DNA from: JAXMAR01 sp046350295 | GTDB taxonomy: Bacteria > Planctomycetota > Planctomycetia > Gemmatales > Gemmataceae | Length of the DNA stretch: 64,000 nt | Assembly (NCBI GenBank): GCA_046350295.1 | Contig: JAXMAR010000006.1 | Span: 195,390 to 259,389 of the forward strand | Reading direction: 5' to 3' | Position numbers and translations under genes: made by a program | Part shown: positions 51,754 through 60,570 of the stretch, in pieces | Layout of the letters: each line of letters begins with the position of its first letter | Numbering within the stretch: the first letter of the stretch is position 1 | The notes under the pieces: model-generated | Databases searched by the model: none | The model's input: only the letters and a program-made list of their open reading frames with translations | What the model was told of the DNA's origin: nothing

Positions 51754-53775
51754 TTACCGCCACTTCTCGTACCACGCCAGCACGCGCCGCAGCACGTCCT
51801 CGCGGTGCAGCGGCTGTCGGATGGCGTGCCCCTCGTCCGGGTAGATCACCATGCCGGTCGGCACGCCGCGAGCCAGGAGCGCCCGGTGGAACGCCTTGCC
51901 CAGGGGCAAGGGGACGCGGCGGTCGTCGCGCGAGTGCAGGATCAGGGTGGGGGTCTTGACCTTGTCGACGTAGGTCATGGGGCTGTGCTTGCGCATCTTG
52001 TCGGGGACTTCCCACGGTTTGCCGCCGAACTCCCATTCGGTCCAGCTCTGGATGTCCGTCAGGGCCCACATCATGTTGAGGTCGGTGACCGCGTTCTGGG
52101 CGACGGCCGCTTTGAAGCGATCGGTCTGCCCGACCAGCCAGGTTGTCATGAAGCCGCCGTAGCTCGTGCCGTAGACGTAGAGCTGCTTGGCGTCGATTTG
52201 CTCCTTGCGGATCAGCTCGTCGATGCCGGCGAGGCAATCGCGCATGTCGCCGCCGCCGAGGTCGAAGCGATCGGCGTCGATGAACTTCTGGCCGTAGCCG
52301 AAACTGCCGCGAAAGTTGGGCTGCAAGATAGCGTAGCCGTGGGCGGCGAAGACTTGCACGGTGAAGTCGAAGCCGAGGGCCGAGCGGCTGTGCGGCCCGC
52401 CGTGGGGATAGAGGATCAGCTTGTAGGGCGGCTTGGCGACCTCGGGCGGCGGCACGGTGAGGATGCCGTCGATCCGCAGGCCATCGCTGGTCCATTTGAC
52501 GACCTCGCTCGGGGCGACGAGCCGCTCCTTGAGGAAGGCGTTGCCGGCAGGCAGAAGCTCGGCGAGACGCTTGCGGCGGTCGGACGGGCGCGCCCCGTCC
52601 TTGCTCCCGCCCAGGGGCATCGATCCGGCGCCTGTTTTCAGGTCAACGAGGCTATGGCTCGTCGTCGTCCGGTTTTCGCTGGCGTAGGCGAGGCGAGCGC
52701 CGTCCCAGCATTCGATCGGTAGTGGAAAAGCGGGCGGCTGGTGCGGCGCCTTGCCGTCGCGCAGGGTGTGATGATCGAAGAGGAGACGCATCCGCGGCTT
52801 GGCCTCATCGAACGTCACCACGGCGATGTTGAAGACGTCGCGGTGCGAGCCCGTGCGCGGAACCGACAGGCAGACGAAGCCGTCCCCCTTGGGCAGGAAG
52901 CGCGGCGAGACCTCCGGCCCCGGCCCGAAGGTCAACTGCGTCTGCTTGCCGCTCGCCACGTCGATCGACCAGATGTCGTAGTTCTTGTTGATCGAGTAGC
53001 GCACGGATTCCCGGTCGCTCGTCTTGTTGGCGTGAACGAGCAGCGTCTTGCCGTCGGGCGACCATTGCGGGTCGCCGTACCAGACATCGTCTTTCGTCAG
53101 TCTCTCGATCTTGGCCGCGGCGCACTCGTCCGGCGTCTTCTTCAGATCGGCGATCCAGATCTGCGCCGGCCCGAAGCCGGTGTAGCCTTCCCCCTGATCC
53201 TCGCGCACGACCCGCACGCCATGCTTTTTCTCCGCCGCGGAACGGGGATCGACTCCGTCGTCGGCGACGAAAACGAGCCGGTCGCCCTCCTTGGAGAAGG
53301 CGACGCGGCCATAGAAGCCGTCATTGAAAACGCGGCCATACGGTTTGTCCGGCCCGGCGAGCGGGACCGCCTCGCCTCCTTCCGCCGGGATGAGCCAGAC
53401 ATCGCAGGGCGCGTCGGAATAGGGCGGCGCCGGTGGTGTCTGCTTCCAGCCCTTGGGCCGGGCCCGCGTGGAAAGAAACGCGATCCACTTGCCGTCGGGG
53501 GAGAAGACGGGAGCGCGCGCGTCGGGTTCTCCTTTCTCCATCGCCCGCTGCTTGCCCGGCTCGGCCACGGTCCAGAGCGAGTGCCGCTCCTTCTTGGATG
53601 CGAGGTCGATCCAGGAGCGGATGTAGGTGGCGCGTTTCCCGAGGGGGTCGAGGACGGCGGCGGCGGGAGCGTCGAGCGCGTAAAGATCGTCGATGGTGAT
53701 CGGTCTCTTCGTTTCCTGCGCGGCGGCGAGGGTAGGGAGAAGGCAGACGACGAGAAAGAGGGCGCCCTTTTTCAT
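51754..53775 (-). CDS. Exported S9 family prolyl oligopeptidase-like peptidase
   Basis: 673 residues; signal peptide KKGALFLVVCLLPTLAAAQE. Residues ~25-400 form a beta-propeller (WD40-like PD40 units such as PVFSPDGKWIAFLS). Catalytic domain follows: YVYGTSYGGFMTTWL near 538 with the Ser, LILHSRDDRRVPLPLG near 614 with the Asp, and DEGHAIRQP near 648 with the His. All three residues are present. Periplasmic or secreted dipeptidyl/acylaminoacyl peptidase. Divergent from DUF421. Confidence 0.93.
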   Translation of the reverse strand: MKKGALFLVVCLLPTLAAAQETKRPITIDDLYALDAPAAAVLDPLGKRATYIRSWIDLASKKERHSLWTVAEPGKQRAMEKGEPDARAPVFSPDGKWIAFLSTRARPKGWKQTPPAPPYSDAPCDVWLIPAEGGEAVPLAGPDKPYGRVFNDGFYGRVAFSKEGDRLVFVADDGVDPRSAAEKKHGVRVVREDQGEGYTGFGPAQIWIADLKKTPDECAAAKIERLTKDDVWYGDPQWSPDGKTLLVHANKTSDRESVRYSINKNYDIWSIDVASGKQTQLTFGPGPEVSPRFLPKGDGFVCLSVPRTGSHRDVFNIAVVTFDEAKPRMRLLFDHHTLRDGKAPHQPPAFPLPIECWDGARLAYASENRTTTSHSLVDLKTGAGSMPLGGSKDGARPSDRRKRLAELLPAGNAFLKERLVAPSEVVKWTSDGLRIDGILTVPPPEVAKPPYKLILYPHGGPHSRSALGFDFTVQVFAAHGYAILQPNFRGSFGYGQKFIDADRFDLGGGDMRDCLAGIDELIRKEQIDAKQLYVYGTSYGGFMTTWLVGQTDRFKAAVAQNAVTDLNMMWALTDIQSWTEWEFGGKPWEVPDKMRKHSPMTYVDKVKTPTLILHSRDDRRVPLPLGKAFHRALLARGVPTGMVIYPDEGHAIRQPLHREDVLRRVLAWYEKWR

Positions 53776-53898
53776 GGTGTTGGGACCTGTTGGGACCTTG
53801 AGTAGCCAGATCTACATCGCCGTGGATCGTAAAGGGGCGTCGCGGCGGAAACAACAGGCAAAGACGGAGCGGCATGCACTTTGCTTCATCGGTGAGGC

Positions 53899-54435
53899 AT
53901 GAGCCATCTCTGGGAGACGGACTGGGAGAAGCTCTTTACGCTGCAGATGTCGCTGCCGGAGATCTTCGTGCGCGGCACTGTCGGCTATCTGACCGTGGTA
54001 CTGCTGCTTCGCCTGGTGCTGCGGCGGCAACCAGGGAGGCTTTCGATAAGCGATCTGCTGGTCGTGATGATCGTGGCCGGGGTGGCGAAGAACCCGCTAG
54101 TGGGCGGGGCCAGCTCGGTGCTGGACGGGTTGCTGGTCATCGGCGTGATCCTGTTCTGGAGCGTCGCGATCGACTGGCTGGCGTTCCATCTGCAATTCAT
54201 CGGGGGCATCGTTCACGTCGAGCCGGTTATGCTGGTGAAGGAGGGCGCCATTCAGGCGGACAACCTGAAGAAGGAGCTGATGACGGTCGAACAGCTGGAG
54301 GCGAAACTGCGCGAGAAGGGGGTGGGGGACGTGAGCCAGGTGGGCGAGGCGCGCATGGAGGCGGACGGCAAGGTGAGCGTGATCAAGAAGGGGGAGGTGG
54401 GGCGGAGGAAGAGGCGGCAACGAAAACGGGGGTGA
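53899..54435 (+). CDS. DUF421 (YetF-type) membrane protein
   Basis: 178 residues. Three membrane helices in the first half (GYLTVVLLLRLVLRR, VVMIVAGVAKNPLVG, GLLVIGVILFWSVAIDWLAF), then a soluble C-terminal domain with EPVMLVKEGAIQADNLKKEL, MTVEQLEAKLREKGVG and a basic tail. Matches DUF421/YetF; function of the family is unknown, with sporulation-related members in Bacillus. The HAD hydrolase follows after seven bases. Confidence 0.85.
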   Translation: MSHLWETDWEKLFTLQMSLPEIFVRGTVGYLTVVLLLRLVLRRQPGRLSISDLLVVMIVAGVAKNPLVGGASSVLDGLLVIGVILFWSVAIDWLAFHLQFIGGIVHVEPVMLVKEGAIQADNLKKELMTVEQLEAKLREKGVGDVSQVGEARMEADGKVSVIKKGEVGRRKRRQRKRG

Positions 54436-54442
54436 AGCGGCC

Positions 54443-55132
54443 ATGCGACTGGGTACGATCTCGACGAGGAAGCGTTATCGCGCATTGGCGACGGACGGCG
54501 ACGGCACGCTACTTATGGGCGGCCGCCTGGCGGAGGCGACGCGCGAGTCGCTGGACCGCTTCGCGGCGGCGGGTGGGACGCTGCTGCTGGTGACCGGGGA
54601 GAACCTGCAAGATCTGAAAGAGTTTCCGCACCTGAGCTGTTTTCGGCTGGTCGTCGCGGAGAACGGGGGCGTCTGTCATGATCCGGCGACGGGGCGCAGG
54701 GCGCGGCTTGGGCCTCGGTGGCCGGGAGGGCGGGGGGCGACGCTGCGCCGGCGCGGCGTCGCGCCTCTGAAGATTGGGGAGGTTTCGATCGGCACGAAGC
54801 TGCGTCACCGGCGGACGGTGCTATCGCTTCTGCGCGAGCTTGGTTTGGACTATCGTGTTGTTCGCAATCGCAAGGACGTCATCATTCTGCCGCCGAACGT
54901 GACGAAGGCGACCGGGCTCGCTCATGCGCTGGATCGGCTCGGCATCGATCCGTGCGCGGTGGTCGCGATCGGGGACGCGGAGAACGACATGATGCTGCTG
55001 GAGGAATGCGGCCTGGGCGTGGCGGTGGCGAACGCGGCGCGGTGTCTGAAGAAGCAGGCGGAACGCGTCACGGCGGGGCGGTTCGGCAAGGGAGTGCGCG
55101 AGGTGATCGACGCGATCCTGCGGGCAGAATGA
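54443..55132 (+). CDS. HAD-IIB family hydrolase
   Basis: 229 residues. The first HAD motif is ALATDGDGTL near 16-25, motif III region VTKATGLAHALDRL and motif IV GDAENDMMLL near residue 172. The cap between is small (VVAENGGVCHDPATGRRARL). Similar to Cof-type sugar phosphatases and to mannosyl-3-phosphoglycerate/trehalose phosphatases. Substrate unknown. Coupled with DUF421 by a seven-base gap. Confidence 0.88.
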   Translation: MRLGTISTRKRYRALATDGDGTLLMGGRLAEATRESLDRFAAAGGTLLLVTGENLQDLKEFPHLSCFRLVVAENGGVCHDPATGRRARLGPRWPGGRGATLRRRGVAPLKIGEVSIGTKLRHRRTVLSLLRELGLDYRVVRNRKDVIILPPNVTKATGLAHALDRLGIDPCAVVAIGDAENDMMLLEECGLGVAVANAARCLKKQAERVTAGRFGKGVREVIDAILRAE

Positions 55133-55613
55133 GGCGGCGCTCTCACATCTGAAGCGGTGCAACCGACCTGCGCACGGCCCTGGCGTGAAGTCACATCTGC
55201 CCGTTTCTACTGGCGATGGTCATGAACACGTCGCGATTGTCTGTGCACGCATTGCCGGCGAATGGGATTGGGAGCGGCGTGCTGCACGCGGAAGAGCGGC
55301 TGGTGGAGGATGCGCGTCGGCAAGGTGCGGCGTCCGCGAAACCGCACGCGGCGGCCGGAGAGGGGGTGGAGGGGGACGCGCGTGCGGAGGGGGCGGCGTC
55401 ACCCCGCAGGCTCGAAGACTCGCCTGCGGGCCTAAAGACCGTGGGGGAGACGCGGCTTGTGGCGCGAAGTGGTCGTGCCTTGACAACGCAAGCTGGCGAT
55501 ATTGTGATGGTCGGTGATAGATCGTGCAGGGAGGTGGCAGGTCGAGAGCCGGCAGGTTAAGCCGCACCCCATACAAGCGCCGCCGCCTGGGTCTATTCAT
55601 CAAGATCACGATC
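55133..55613. other. 481-bp intergenic region, hairpin present
   Basis: A hairpin CCCGCAGGC (55403-55411) / GCCTGCGGG (55422-55430) with a ten-base loop is present. A 114-residue plus-strand frame (55216-55560) exists but is Ala/Gly/Arg-rich without a domain and with poor codon bias, so it is not called as a gene. The DNA alkylation repair gene begins at 55614. Confidence 0.6.
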
Positions 55614-56279
55614 ATGACGCTCAATGAAACGCTCAAGCAGCTCGAGGCGCTCGGCAACGACAAGATGCGGGCGCACAACGCCAAGAACGGCGCCGGGGAC
55701 AAGCAGTTCGGCGTCAAGCACGGGGACATCCGGGTGCTGGCGAAGAAGATCAAGGGGGACCACAAGCTGGCCATGTCTCTCTGGAAGACGGGGAACATCG
55801 ACGCCCAGTACCTGGCGATCCTCCTGATGAAGCCGAAGGACCTGTCGGCCAAAGAGGTGGATCGGCTCGTGCGGTCCGTCACGTTTGCGTGGGTGGCGGA
55901 CTGGCTCAACTCCTATGTCGTCAAGCAGCACTGCGACAAGGAGGCTCTTCGCCAAAAATGGATGGCCACGGACGACCGCTGGGCGGCGCGCGCCGGCTGG
56001 AGCCTCACGGCTGAGCGGGTCGTGAAGAGTCCGGAAGGGCTGGACCCCGCGGCGCTGCTGGATCGCGTCGAGTCGGAAATGGGGAACGCCGATCCCGTCG
56101 TGCAGTGGACGATGAACAGCGTGCTGGCGGAGATCGGGATCCACTTCCCGAAACTGCGGAAGCGGGCGATCGCGATTGGCGAGAGGCTGGGAGTCTATCG
56201 GGATTATCCCGTTTCGAAGGGTTGCACGTCGCCTTTCGCCCCGATCTGGATCGGTGCGATGGTCAAGCGGCAAGGCTGA
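55614..56279 (+). CDS. DNA alkylation repair protein, AlkD-like
   Basis: 221 residues from ATG 55614. A helical repeat protein: QFGVKHGDIRVLAKKIKGD, LAILLMKPKDLSAKEVDRL, TFAWVADWLNSYVV and DDRWAARAGWSLTAER are the typical Trp/Asp-rich motifs of the AlkD/AlkC HEAT-like glycosylase family. Removes N3- and N7-alkylpurines. A longer in-frame start exists upstream but would add residues without a domain. Confidence 0.9.
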   Translation: MTLNETLKQLEALGNDKMRAHNAKNGAGDKQFGVKHGDIRVLAKKIKGDHKLAMSLWKTGNIDAQYLAILLMKPKDLSAKEVDRLVRSVTFAWVADWLNSYVVKQHCDKEALRQKWMATDDRWAARAGWSLTAERVVKSPEGLDPAALLDRVESEMGNADPVVQWTMNSVLAEIGIHFPKLRKRAIAIGERLGVYRDYPVSKGCTSPFAPIWIGAMVKRQG

Positions 56280-56381
56280 ACGAACGGCGTGGCAGTGAAG
56301 CGTTTTTGCGATCAATTCCTTAAAATGATGGAACGGGAGCACTCAAGGCCCTGTTCCTTTGGAAAGTAAGGCAGAATTCGT

Positions 56382-57101
56382 ATGGGAAGAATTTTCGAGA
56401 AGCGTAAGCACTCCATCTTCAAAACCGCCGCTCAGAACTCCAAGCTCTATTCCAAGTACAGCAAACAACTGTACGTGGCGGCCAAGAATGGCGTGCCCGA
56501 TCCGGAAGCCAACCCGGCTCTGCGCAACCTGGTCGAGAGAGCCAAGCGTGAAAACGTGCCGAGCCATGTGATTGAAAAGGCGATCCAGAAAGCCGCCGGC
56601 ACGGGAGGCGAGGACTTCCAACCGGCGCGTTATGAGGGGTTCGGTCCCGGCGGCGCCCTGGTCATTGTCGATTGCTTGACCGACAACAATACCCGCACCA
56701 TCTCCGAGATTCGCAATTGTTTCACCAAGACCGGGTCCAAACTGGCTGGCCATGGATCCGTCGTGATGTCGTTTGACCACCTGGCGGTACTCTCTTTCAA
56801 GGGGGACAATGAGGAGAAAGTGCTGGAGGCCCTGTTCGCCGCGGATGTCGCCGTCGAGGAGGTCGAAAGCAAGGATGGCGCCATCACGGTCTTCGCCCCC
56901 CCCGCCGAGTTCTACAAAGCCAAGACGGCATTGCTCGAGGCGTTCCCAGGCCTCGAGCTGGAAGTCCAGGAAATCACTTTCCTGCCGCAGGCGACGAAGA
57001 CGCTCAGCGGAGAAGACCTGGCCACGTTCGAGAAATTCCTGGGCATGCTGAACGATTGCGATGACGTGCAGGAGATCTACCACAATGTCGCCCTTCCGTA
57101 G
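56382..57101 (+). CDS. YebC/PmpR family transcriptional regulator
   Basis: 239 residues. GRIFEKRKHSIFKTAAQNSK and LYSKYSKQLYVAAKNGVPDP form the YebC N-terminal region, and NVPSHVIEKAIQKAAGTGGE, then EGFGPGGALVIVDCLTDNNT are conserved through domains II and III. YebC proteins bind DNA and regulate genes such as quorum-sensing ones, and were lately also linked to translation. ATG 56382, close to a run of A/T bases. Confidence 0.95.
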   Translation: MGRIFEKRKHSIFKTAAQNSKLYSKYSKQLYVAAKNGVPDPEANPALRNLVERAKRENVPSHVIEKAIQKAAGTGGEDFQPARYEGFGPGGALVIVDCLTDNNTRTISEIRNCFTKTGSKLAGHGSVVMSFDHLAVLSFKGDNEEKVLEALFAADVAVEEVESKDGAITVFAPPAEFYKAKTALLEAFPGLELEVQEITFLPQATKTLSGEDLATFEKFLGMLNDCDDVQEIYHNVALP

Positions 57102-57115
57102 GCGGAGTTGAGCGT

Positions 57116-57682
57116 ATGGCAATATCCGAGCTGATAGGATTGGTCACTCCGCCGGTTCATCCGCTTGACGCGGGTGATGAGGAAACGGTCGCGGCAATCG
57201 AGCGCTATCTCAGTTCAAGCCTCCCAACCGATTACGTCGACTTGGTCCGCCGCTACGGTACCGGTTGTTTTGGGGACGCGACATTCTATTTCTGGATCGA
57301 CAATTTCCTTGGGCGAGACGGGGTCAAGTCGTTGGACCAGGAACTTTATTTTTGGCGTGAGGGCCGCAAGTTGTTTCCGAAGGAGTTTACCTTCGACCTG
57401 TTCCCCGCCCGACCAGGGTATTTGCCGTGCGGCGCGGATGTAGACGGCGGAAGCATTGCATGGCTCGTGGCGGGTACGCCGGAGTCGTGGTCGGTGGTCG
57501 CGAAATCACGGGACGGCAAGCAGTTTGAGGTCTTCGACATGCCGCTGACTACTTTCCTGGCCAAGGCATTGACCCACGAGATCGAACCCGATGTGTGGCC
57601 GCCTGATTTTCCGGAGGACATCTCGCGGGTGACGTTCGTTCCGGGAGAGGCCTATCACCAGAGCGTGGCTTACCGGCGTTGA
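57116..57682 (+). CDS. SMI1/KNR4 (SUKH) family protein
   Basis: 188 residues. EETVAAIERYLSSSLPTDYV and LVRRYGTGCFGDATFYFWID form the SUKH-1 start; PARPGYLPCGADVDGGSIAW and WSVVAKSRDGKQFEVFDMPL follow the family. SUKH proteins often act as immunity proteins in contact-dependent toxin systems; here no toxin is adjacent. Gene starts 14 bases after yebC. Confidence 0.85.
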   Translation: MAISELIGLVTPPVHPLDAGDEETVAAIERYLSSSLPTDYVDLVRRYGTGCFGDATFYFWIDNFLGRDGVKSLDQELYFWREGRKLFPKEFTFDLFPARPGYLPCGADVDGGSIAWLVAGTPESWSVVAKSRDGKQFEVFDMPLTTFLAKALTHEIEPDVWPPDFPEDISRVTFVPGEAYHQSVAYRR

Positions 57683-57749
57683 GGGTGCTTGATGCGGTCC
57701 TTCCAGACACCACGTCACCCAAAGCCGCGTCCAGCCACCGCACTCCAAA

Positions 57750-59804
57750 TCACTTGCCGATCAGCTTGTCGAAGTCGTCTTCGGTCAGCACCTTCACGCC
57801 GAGTTCTTGGGCTTTCGCCAGTTTGCTTCCTGCTTTCTCGCCGGCGACAAGGTAATCGGTTTTCTTGGAGATGCTTCCGGACGCCTTGCCCCCCAGGTTG
57901 CGGATGAGAAACTCGATCTCTTCGCGTTGATAGCGGGAGAGGGCGCCGGTCACCACGACGGTTTTGCCTGAGAGCGGGCCTTCGCCCTTCTTGACCGTCT
58001 TCGATACTTCTTCGGTCAGCTTGAGGCCCAGCTCCTTGAGGTCGCGCACGATGTCGCGGCCGTGGTCGGAGTGGAAGTAGTCGTGGATGGTCTGGGCGAG
58101 GATGGGGCCGATGCCGGGGATGGCGTTGAGGCGGTCGGTGTCGGCGCCGGCGAGGTCGTCGATATTGCCGAAGTCCTTGGCGAGGAGGTCGGCGACGCTA
58201 TCGCCGACGTGGGGGATGGCGAGGCCGGCGAGGACGCGGGAGAGGCCGCGCGTCTTGCTCTGCTCGATACCGTCCAGGAGGTTCTGGGCGGACTTTTCGC
58301 CCATGCGTTCGAGGGCGACGAGGTCGGGCATGGTGAGGCGGTAGAGGTCGGGGATGGAGCTGACGAGGGCGCTGTCGACGAGCTGGTCGATGATCTTCTC
58401 GCCGAGGCCTTCGATGTCCATGGCGGAGCGGCGGGCGTAGGCGCGGAGGATCTCCTTGATCTGGCCGGTGCAATTCTTGCCGCCGGTGCAGCGGTAGAAG
58501 GTGCCGTTCTTGTCGAGCTCGACGGGGCTGCCGCAGCTCGGGCACTTGGTCGGGAAGTGGAAGGCTTTTTCCTGGCCGGTGCGCAGGCCGTGCTCGGCGC
58601 GGAGGACGTAGGGGATGATCTTGCCGGCCTTGATGACGACGACGGTGTCGCCGACGCGGATGTCCTTGTCCTTGATGTACTCGGCGTTGTGCAGGCTGGC
58701 GTGGGTGACGCGGGTGCCGGCGAGCTGGACGGTTTCGAGGGTGGCGACGGGGGTGAGCGTGCCGTTCTTGCCGATCTGGACGTGGATGTCGCGGATCTTG
58801 GTGATGGCCTGCTCCTGCTCGAACTTGTAGGCGACGACCCAGCGCGGCGACTTGGCGGTGGAACCGAGGCGTTCGCGCTGAGCGAAGTCGTCGACCTTGA
58901 CGACGAGACCGTCGGTCTCGTAGGGGAGGTCGCCGAGGCGTTTTTCCCAGGAGTGGCAGTAGTCGATGACCTGGTCGATGGTCGTGCAGACCTGGACGTT
59001 CGGATTGACGGGGAAGCCGAAGCTCTTGAGAGTGGCGAGCAATTGTTGATGCGACGTGATTTCGATGCCGTCGACGGCGCCCGAGCCGTAGGCGAAGAGG
59101 CGGAGGCGGCGCAGGGCGGCGAGCTTGGGGTCGAGGAGTTTGAGCGAGCCGGCGGCGAGGTTGCGTGGGTTGGCGTAGGGCTCGAGGCCCTCCTTCTTGC
59201 GTTGCTCGTTGGTGCGGACGAGGTCTTCGCGCGTCATGTAGATTTCGCCGCGGACTTCGAAGAGGGCAGGGGGCGACGTCATCCCCTCACCCCCGGCCCC
59301 TCTCCCCCTTTCGGAGGGGGAGAGGGGAGCAAGGCGGAGGGGCAGGTCGCGGACGGTGCGGAGGTTGTGGGTGACGTCGTCGCCGTTTTCGCCGTCGCCG
59401 CGGGTCGCCCCCTGGGTGAAGACGCCCTTCTCGTAGCTGAGGGTGATGGCGACGCCGTCGATCTTCAGCTCGACGACATAGGTCGGCGCCGCGCCGCCGA
59501 GGAGCTTGCGGACGCGCTTGTCGAACTCGCGCAGCTCCTCGGGGCTGTAGGTGTTGTCGATGGAGAGCATCGAAACGCGGTGCGTGACGGTGTTGAAGCC
59601 GGCGATGGGCTGGCCGCCGACGCGCTGGGTCGGGCTGTCGGGGCTCTGGAACTCGGGGTGCTTGGCTTCCAGCTCCTGAAGCTCGGTCATGAGGCGGTCG
59701 AACTCGCGGTCGGAGATTTCGGGCTTGGCCTCGACGTAATAGAGGTAGTTGTGGCGCTCGAGTTCGCGGCGGAGGTGATCGATCTTGTCTTTGATCTTGG
59801 ACAT
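57750..59804 (-). CDS. ligA: NAD-dependent DNA ligase
   Basis: 684 residues. Order of domains: NAD/Ia region (RHNYLYYVEAKPEISDREF), adenylation with VVELKIDGVAITLSYEKG (Lys near 115), OB-fold, Zn finger (CPSCGSPVELDKNGTFYRCT), HhH repeats (ALERMGEKSAQNLLDGIE) and BRCT (LSGKTVVVTGALSRYQREEI). Seals nicks using NAD. Residues ~159-176 (SPSERGRGAGGEGMTS) are encoded by a palindromic repeat at 59281-59337 that falls in an in-frame loop; this inserts about 19 residues before EVRGEIYM. Confidence 0.95.
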   Translation of the reverse strand: MSKIKDKIDHLRRELERHNYLYYVEAKPEISDREFDRLMTELQELEAKHPEFQSPDSPTQRVGGQPIAGFNTVTHRVSMLSIDNTYSPEELREFDKRVRKLLGGAAPTYVVELKIDGVAITLSYEKGVFTQGATRGDGENGDDVTHNLRTVRDLPLRLAPLSPSERGRGAGGEGMTSPPALFEVRGEIYMTREDLVRTNEQRKKEGLEPYANPRNLAAGSLKLLDPKLAALRRLRLFAYGSGAVDGIEITSHQQLLATLKSFGFPVNPNVQVCTTIDQVIDYCHSWEKRLGDLPYETDGLVVKVDDFAQRERLGSTAKSPRWVVAYKFEQEQAITKIRDIHVQIGKNGTLTPVATLETVQLAGTRVTHASLHNAEYIKDKDIRVGDTVVVIKAGKIIPYVLRAEHGLRTGQEKAFHFPTKCPSCGSPVELDKNGTFYRCTGGKNCTGQIKEILRAYARRSAMDIEGLGEKIIDQLVDSALVSSIPDLYRLTMPDLVALERMGEKSAQNLLDGIEQSKTRGLSRVLAGLAIPHVGDSVADLLAKDFGNIDDLAGADTDRLNAIPGIGPILAQTIHDYFHSDHGRDIVRDLKELGLKLTEEVSKTVKKGEGPLSGKTVVVTGALSRYQREEIEFLIRNLGGKASGSISKKTDYLVAGEKAGSKLAKAQELGVKVLTEDDFDKLIGK
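59281..59337. repeat. REP-like palindromic repeat inside ligA
   Basis: Arms CCCCTCTCCCCCT (59297-59309) and AGGGGGAGAGGGG (59315-59327) are perfect complements around a TTCGG loop, with a tail CCCCTCACCCCCGG. Its length of about 57 bases keeps the ligA frame. Same family as 36921-36960. Its translation, SPSERGRGAGGEG, replaces nothing obvious: LPLRL and PPALFEVRG either side match ordinary LigA. Confidence 0.85.
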
Positions 59805-59816
59805 GGGCGGTGGTCC

Positions 59817-60173
59817 TCAAGGGTTTCCCCGGGCGAATCCGCTGACGATGGCGCGAAGATCGGATACCAGAGGCGGGAGATCGATTTGCAAGATGTTCCA
59901 GAGGATATCGAGGTCGACGGCATCGTAGCCGTGGATGAGCCGGTTACGCAATCCGATGATTTGCGGCCAGGGAATGCCGGCGTGCGCGGCTTGCACAGAG
60001 GAGGAGACGCGCGTCGCCGCTTCTCCGATGATTTCCAGCAAACGCACGAGGGCGAGATTGAGCAAGCGATCGGTGTCGAGATCGACCCGTTGGCGCCCGG
60101 AACTAAACTGCAACGCTTCCTCTGCGTGGCGCAGCATGTGTTGGAGCCGGGTCTGGTCATCGGGAGGCGTCAT
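59817..60173 (-). CDS. HepT-like ribonuclease toxin (DUF86)
   Basis: 118 residues. The HepT active-site motif is seen as RNRLIHGYDAVDLDILW (R...H.Y), with LVRLLEIIGEAATRVSSSVQ upstream. HepT is an RNA-cleaving toxin neutralised by its adenylating partner MntA. Gene overlaps the MntA gene by 17 bases, as in the HepT/MntA pair. Downstream of it, ligA begins 12 bases on. Confidence 0.88.
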   Translation of the reverse strand: MTPPDDQTRLQHMLRHAEEALQFSSGRQRVDLDTDRLLNLALVRLLEIIGEAATRVSSSVQAAHAGIPWPQIIGLRNRLIHGYDAVDLDILWNILQIDLPPLVSDLRAIVSGFARGNP

Positions 60174-60462
60174 ACTGCACCTCCTTGTGTCGCATCACCT
60201 CCTCGCGAAATGCGGGGCTCAGGAAGCCGGGCGTGTTCAAGTCGACCTTGCGACCCAACAACTTGGAAAGCTCTTCTTCCATCTGAAAAAAGGCCAAGCC
60301 GACGCGAGCTTCGGGCGCGAATTCAATGAGGATGTCGACATCGCTATCCGGACGGAAATCGCGGCGCAGGACGGAGCCGAACAAGGACAGCCGCTGAACA
60401 TGGTGCCGGCGACAGAAGGTGGCAAGCTGATCGGCGGGAAACGTGATGCCGTGGTGAATCAT
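60157..60462 (-). CDS. MntA-type nucleotidyltransferase antitoxin
   Basis: 101 residues from ATG 60462. GSVLRRDFRPDSDVDILIEF carries the GSx(n)DxD nucleotidyltransferase signature, with both aspartates present. MntA-type antitoxins AMPylate HepT to block it. Overlaps the toxin gene by 17 bases. Longer in-frame starts exist but their sequence is Arg/Pro-rich and unsupported. Confidence 0.88.
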   Translation of the reverse strand: MIHHGITFPADQLATFCRRHHVQRLSLFGSVLRRDFRPDSDVDILIEFAPEARVGLAFFQMEEELSKLLGRKVDLNTPGFLSPAFREEVMRHKEVQYDASR

Positions 60463-60570
60463 AGGACTTCCTCGACGTAACCCCGGCGGCGGGGGCTTCT
60501 CGGTTCGCGGTTTGTTACTACCAGCGCCGTTGATTACAATAAGACCTGTCATGCGATCTTGGAGGGGAGC

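Noticed and set aside
55216..55560. 114-residue hypothetical gene
   Set aside because: No domain, low-complexity Ala/Gly/Arg, poor codon preference and no ribosome site.
58062..60329. 755-residue plus-strand frame across ligA
   Set aside because: Gly/Asp/Val-rich shadow of ligA.
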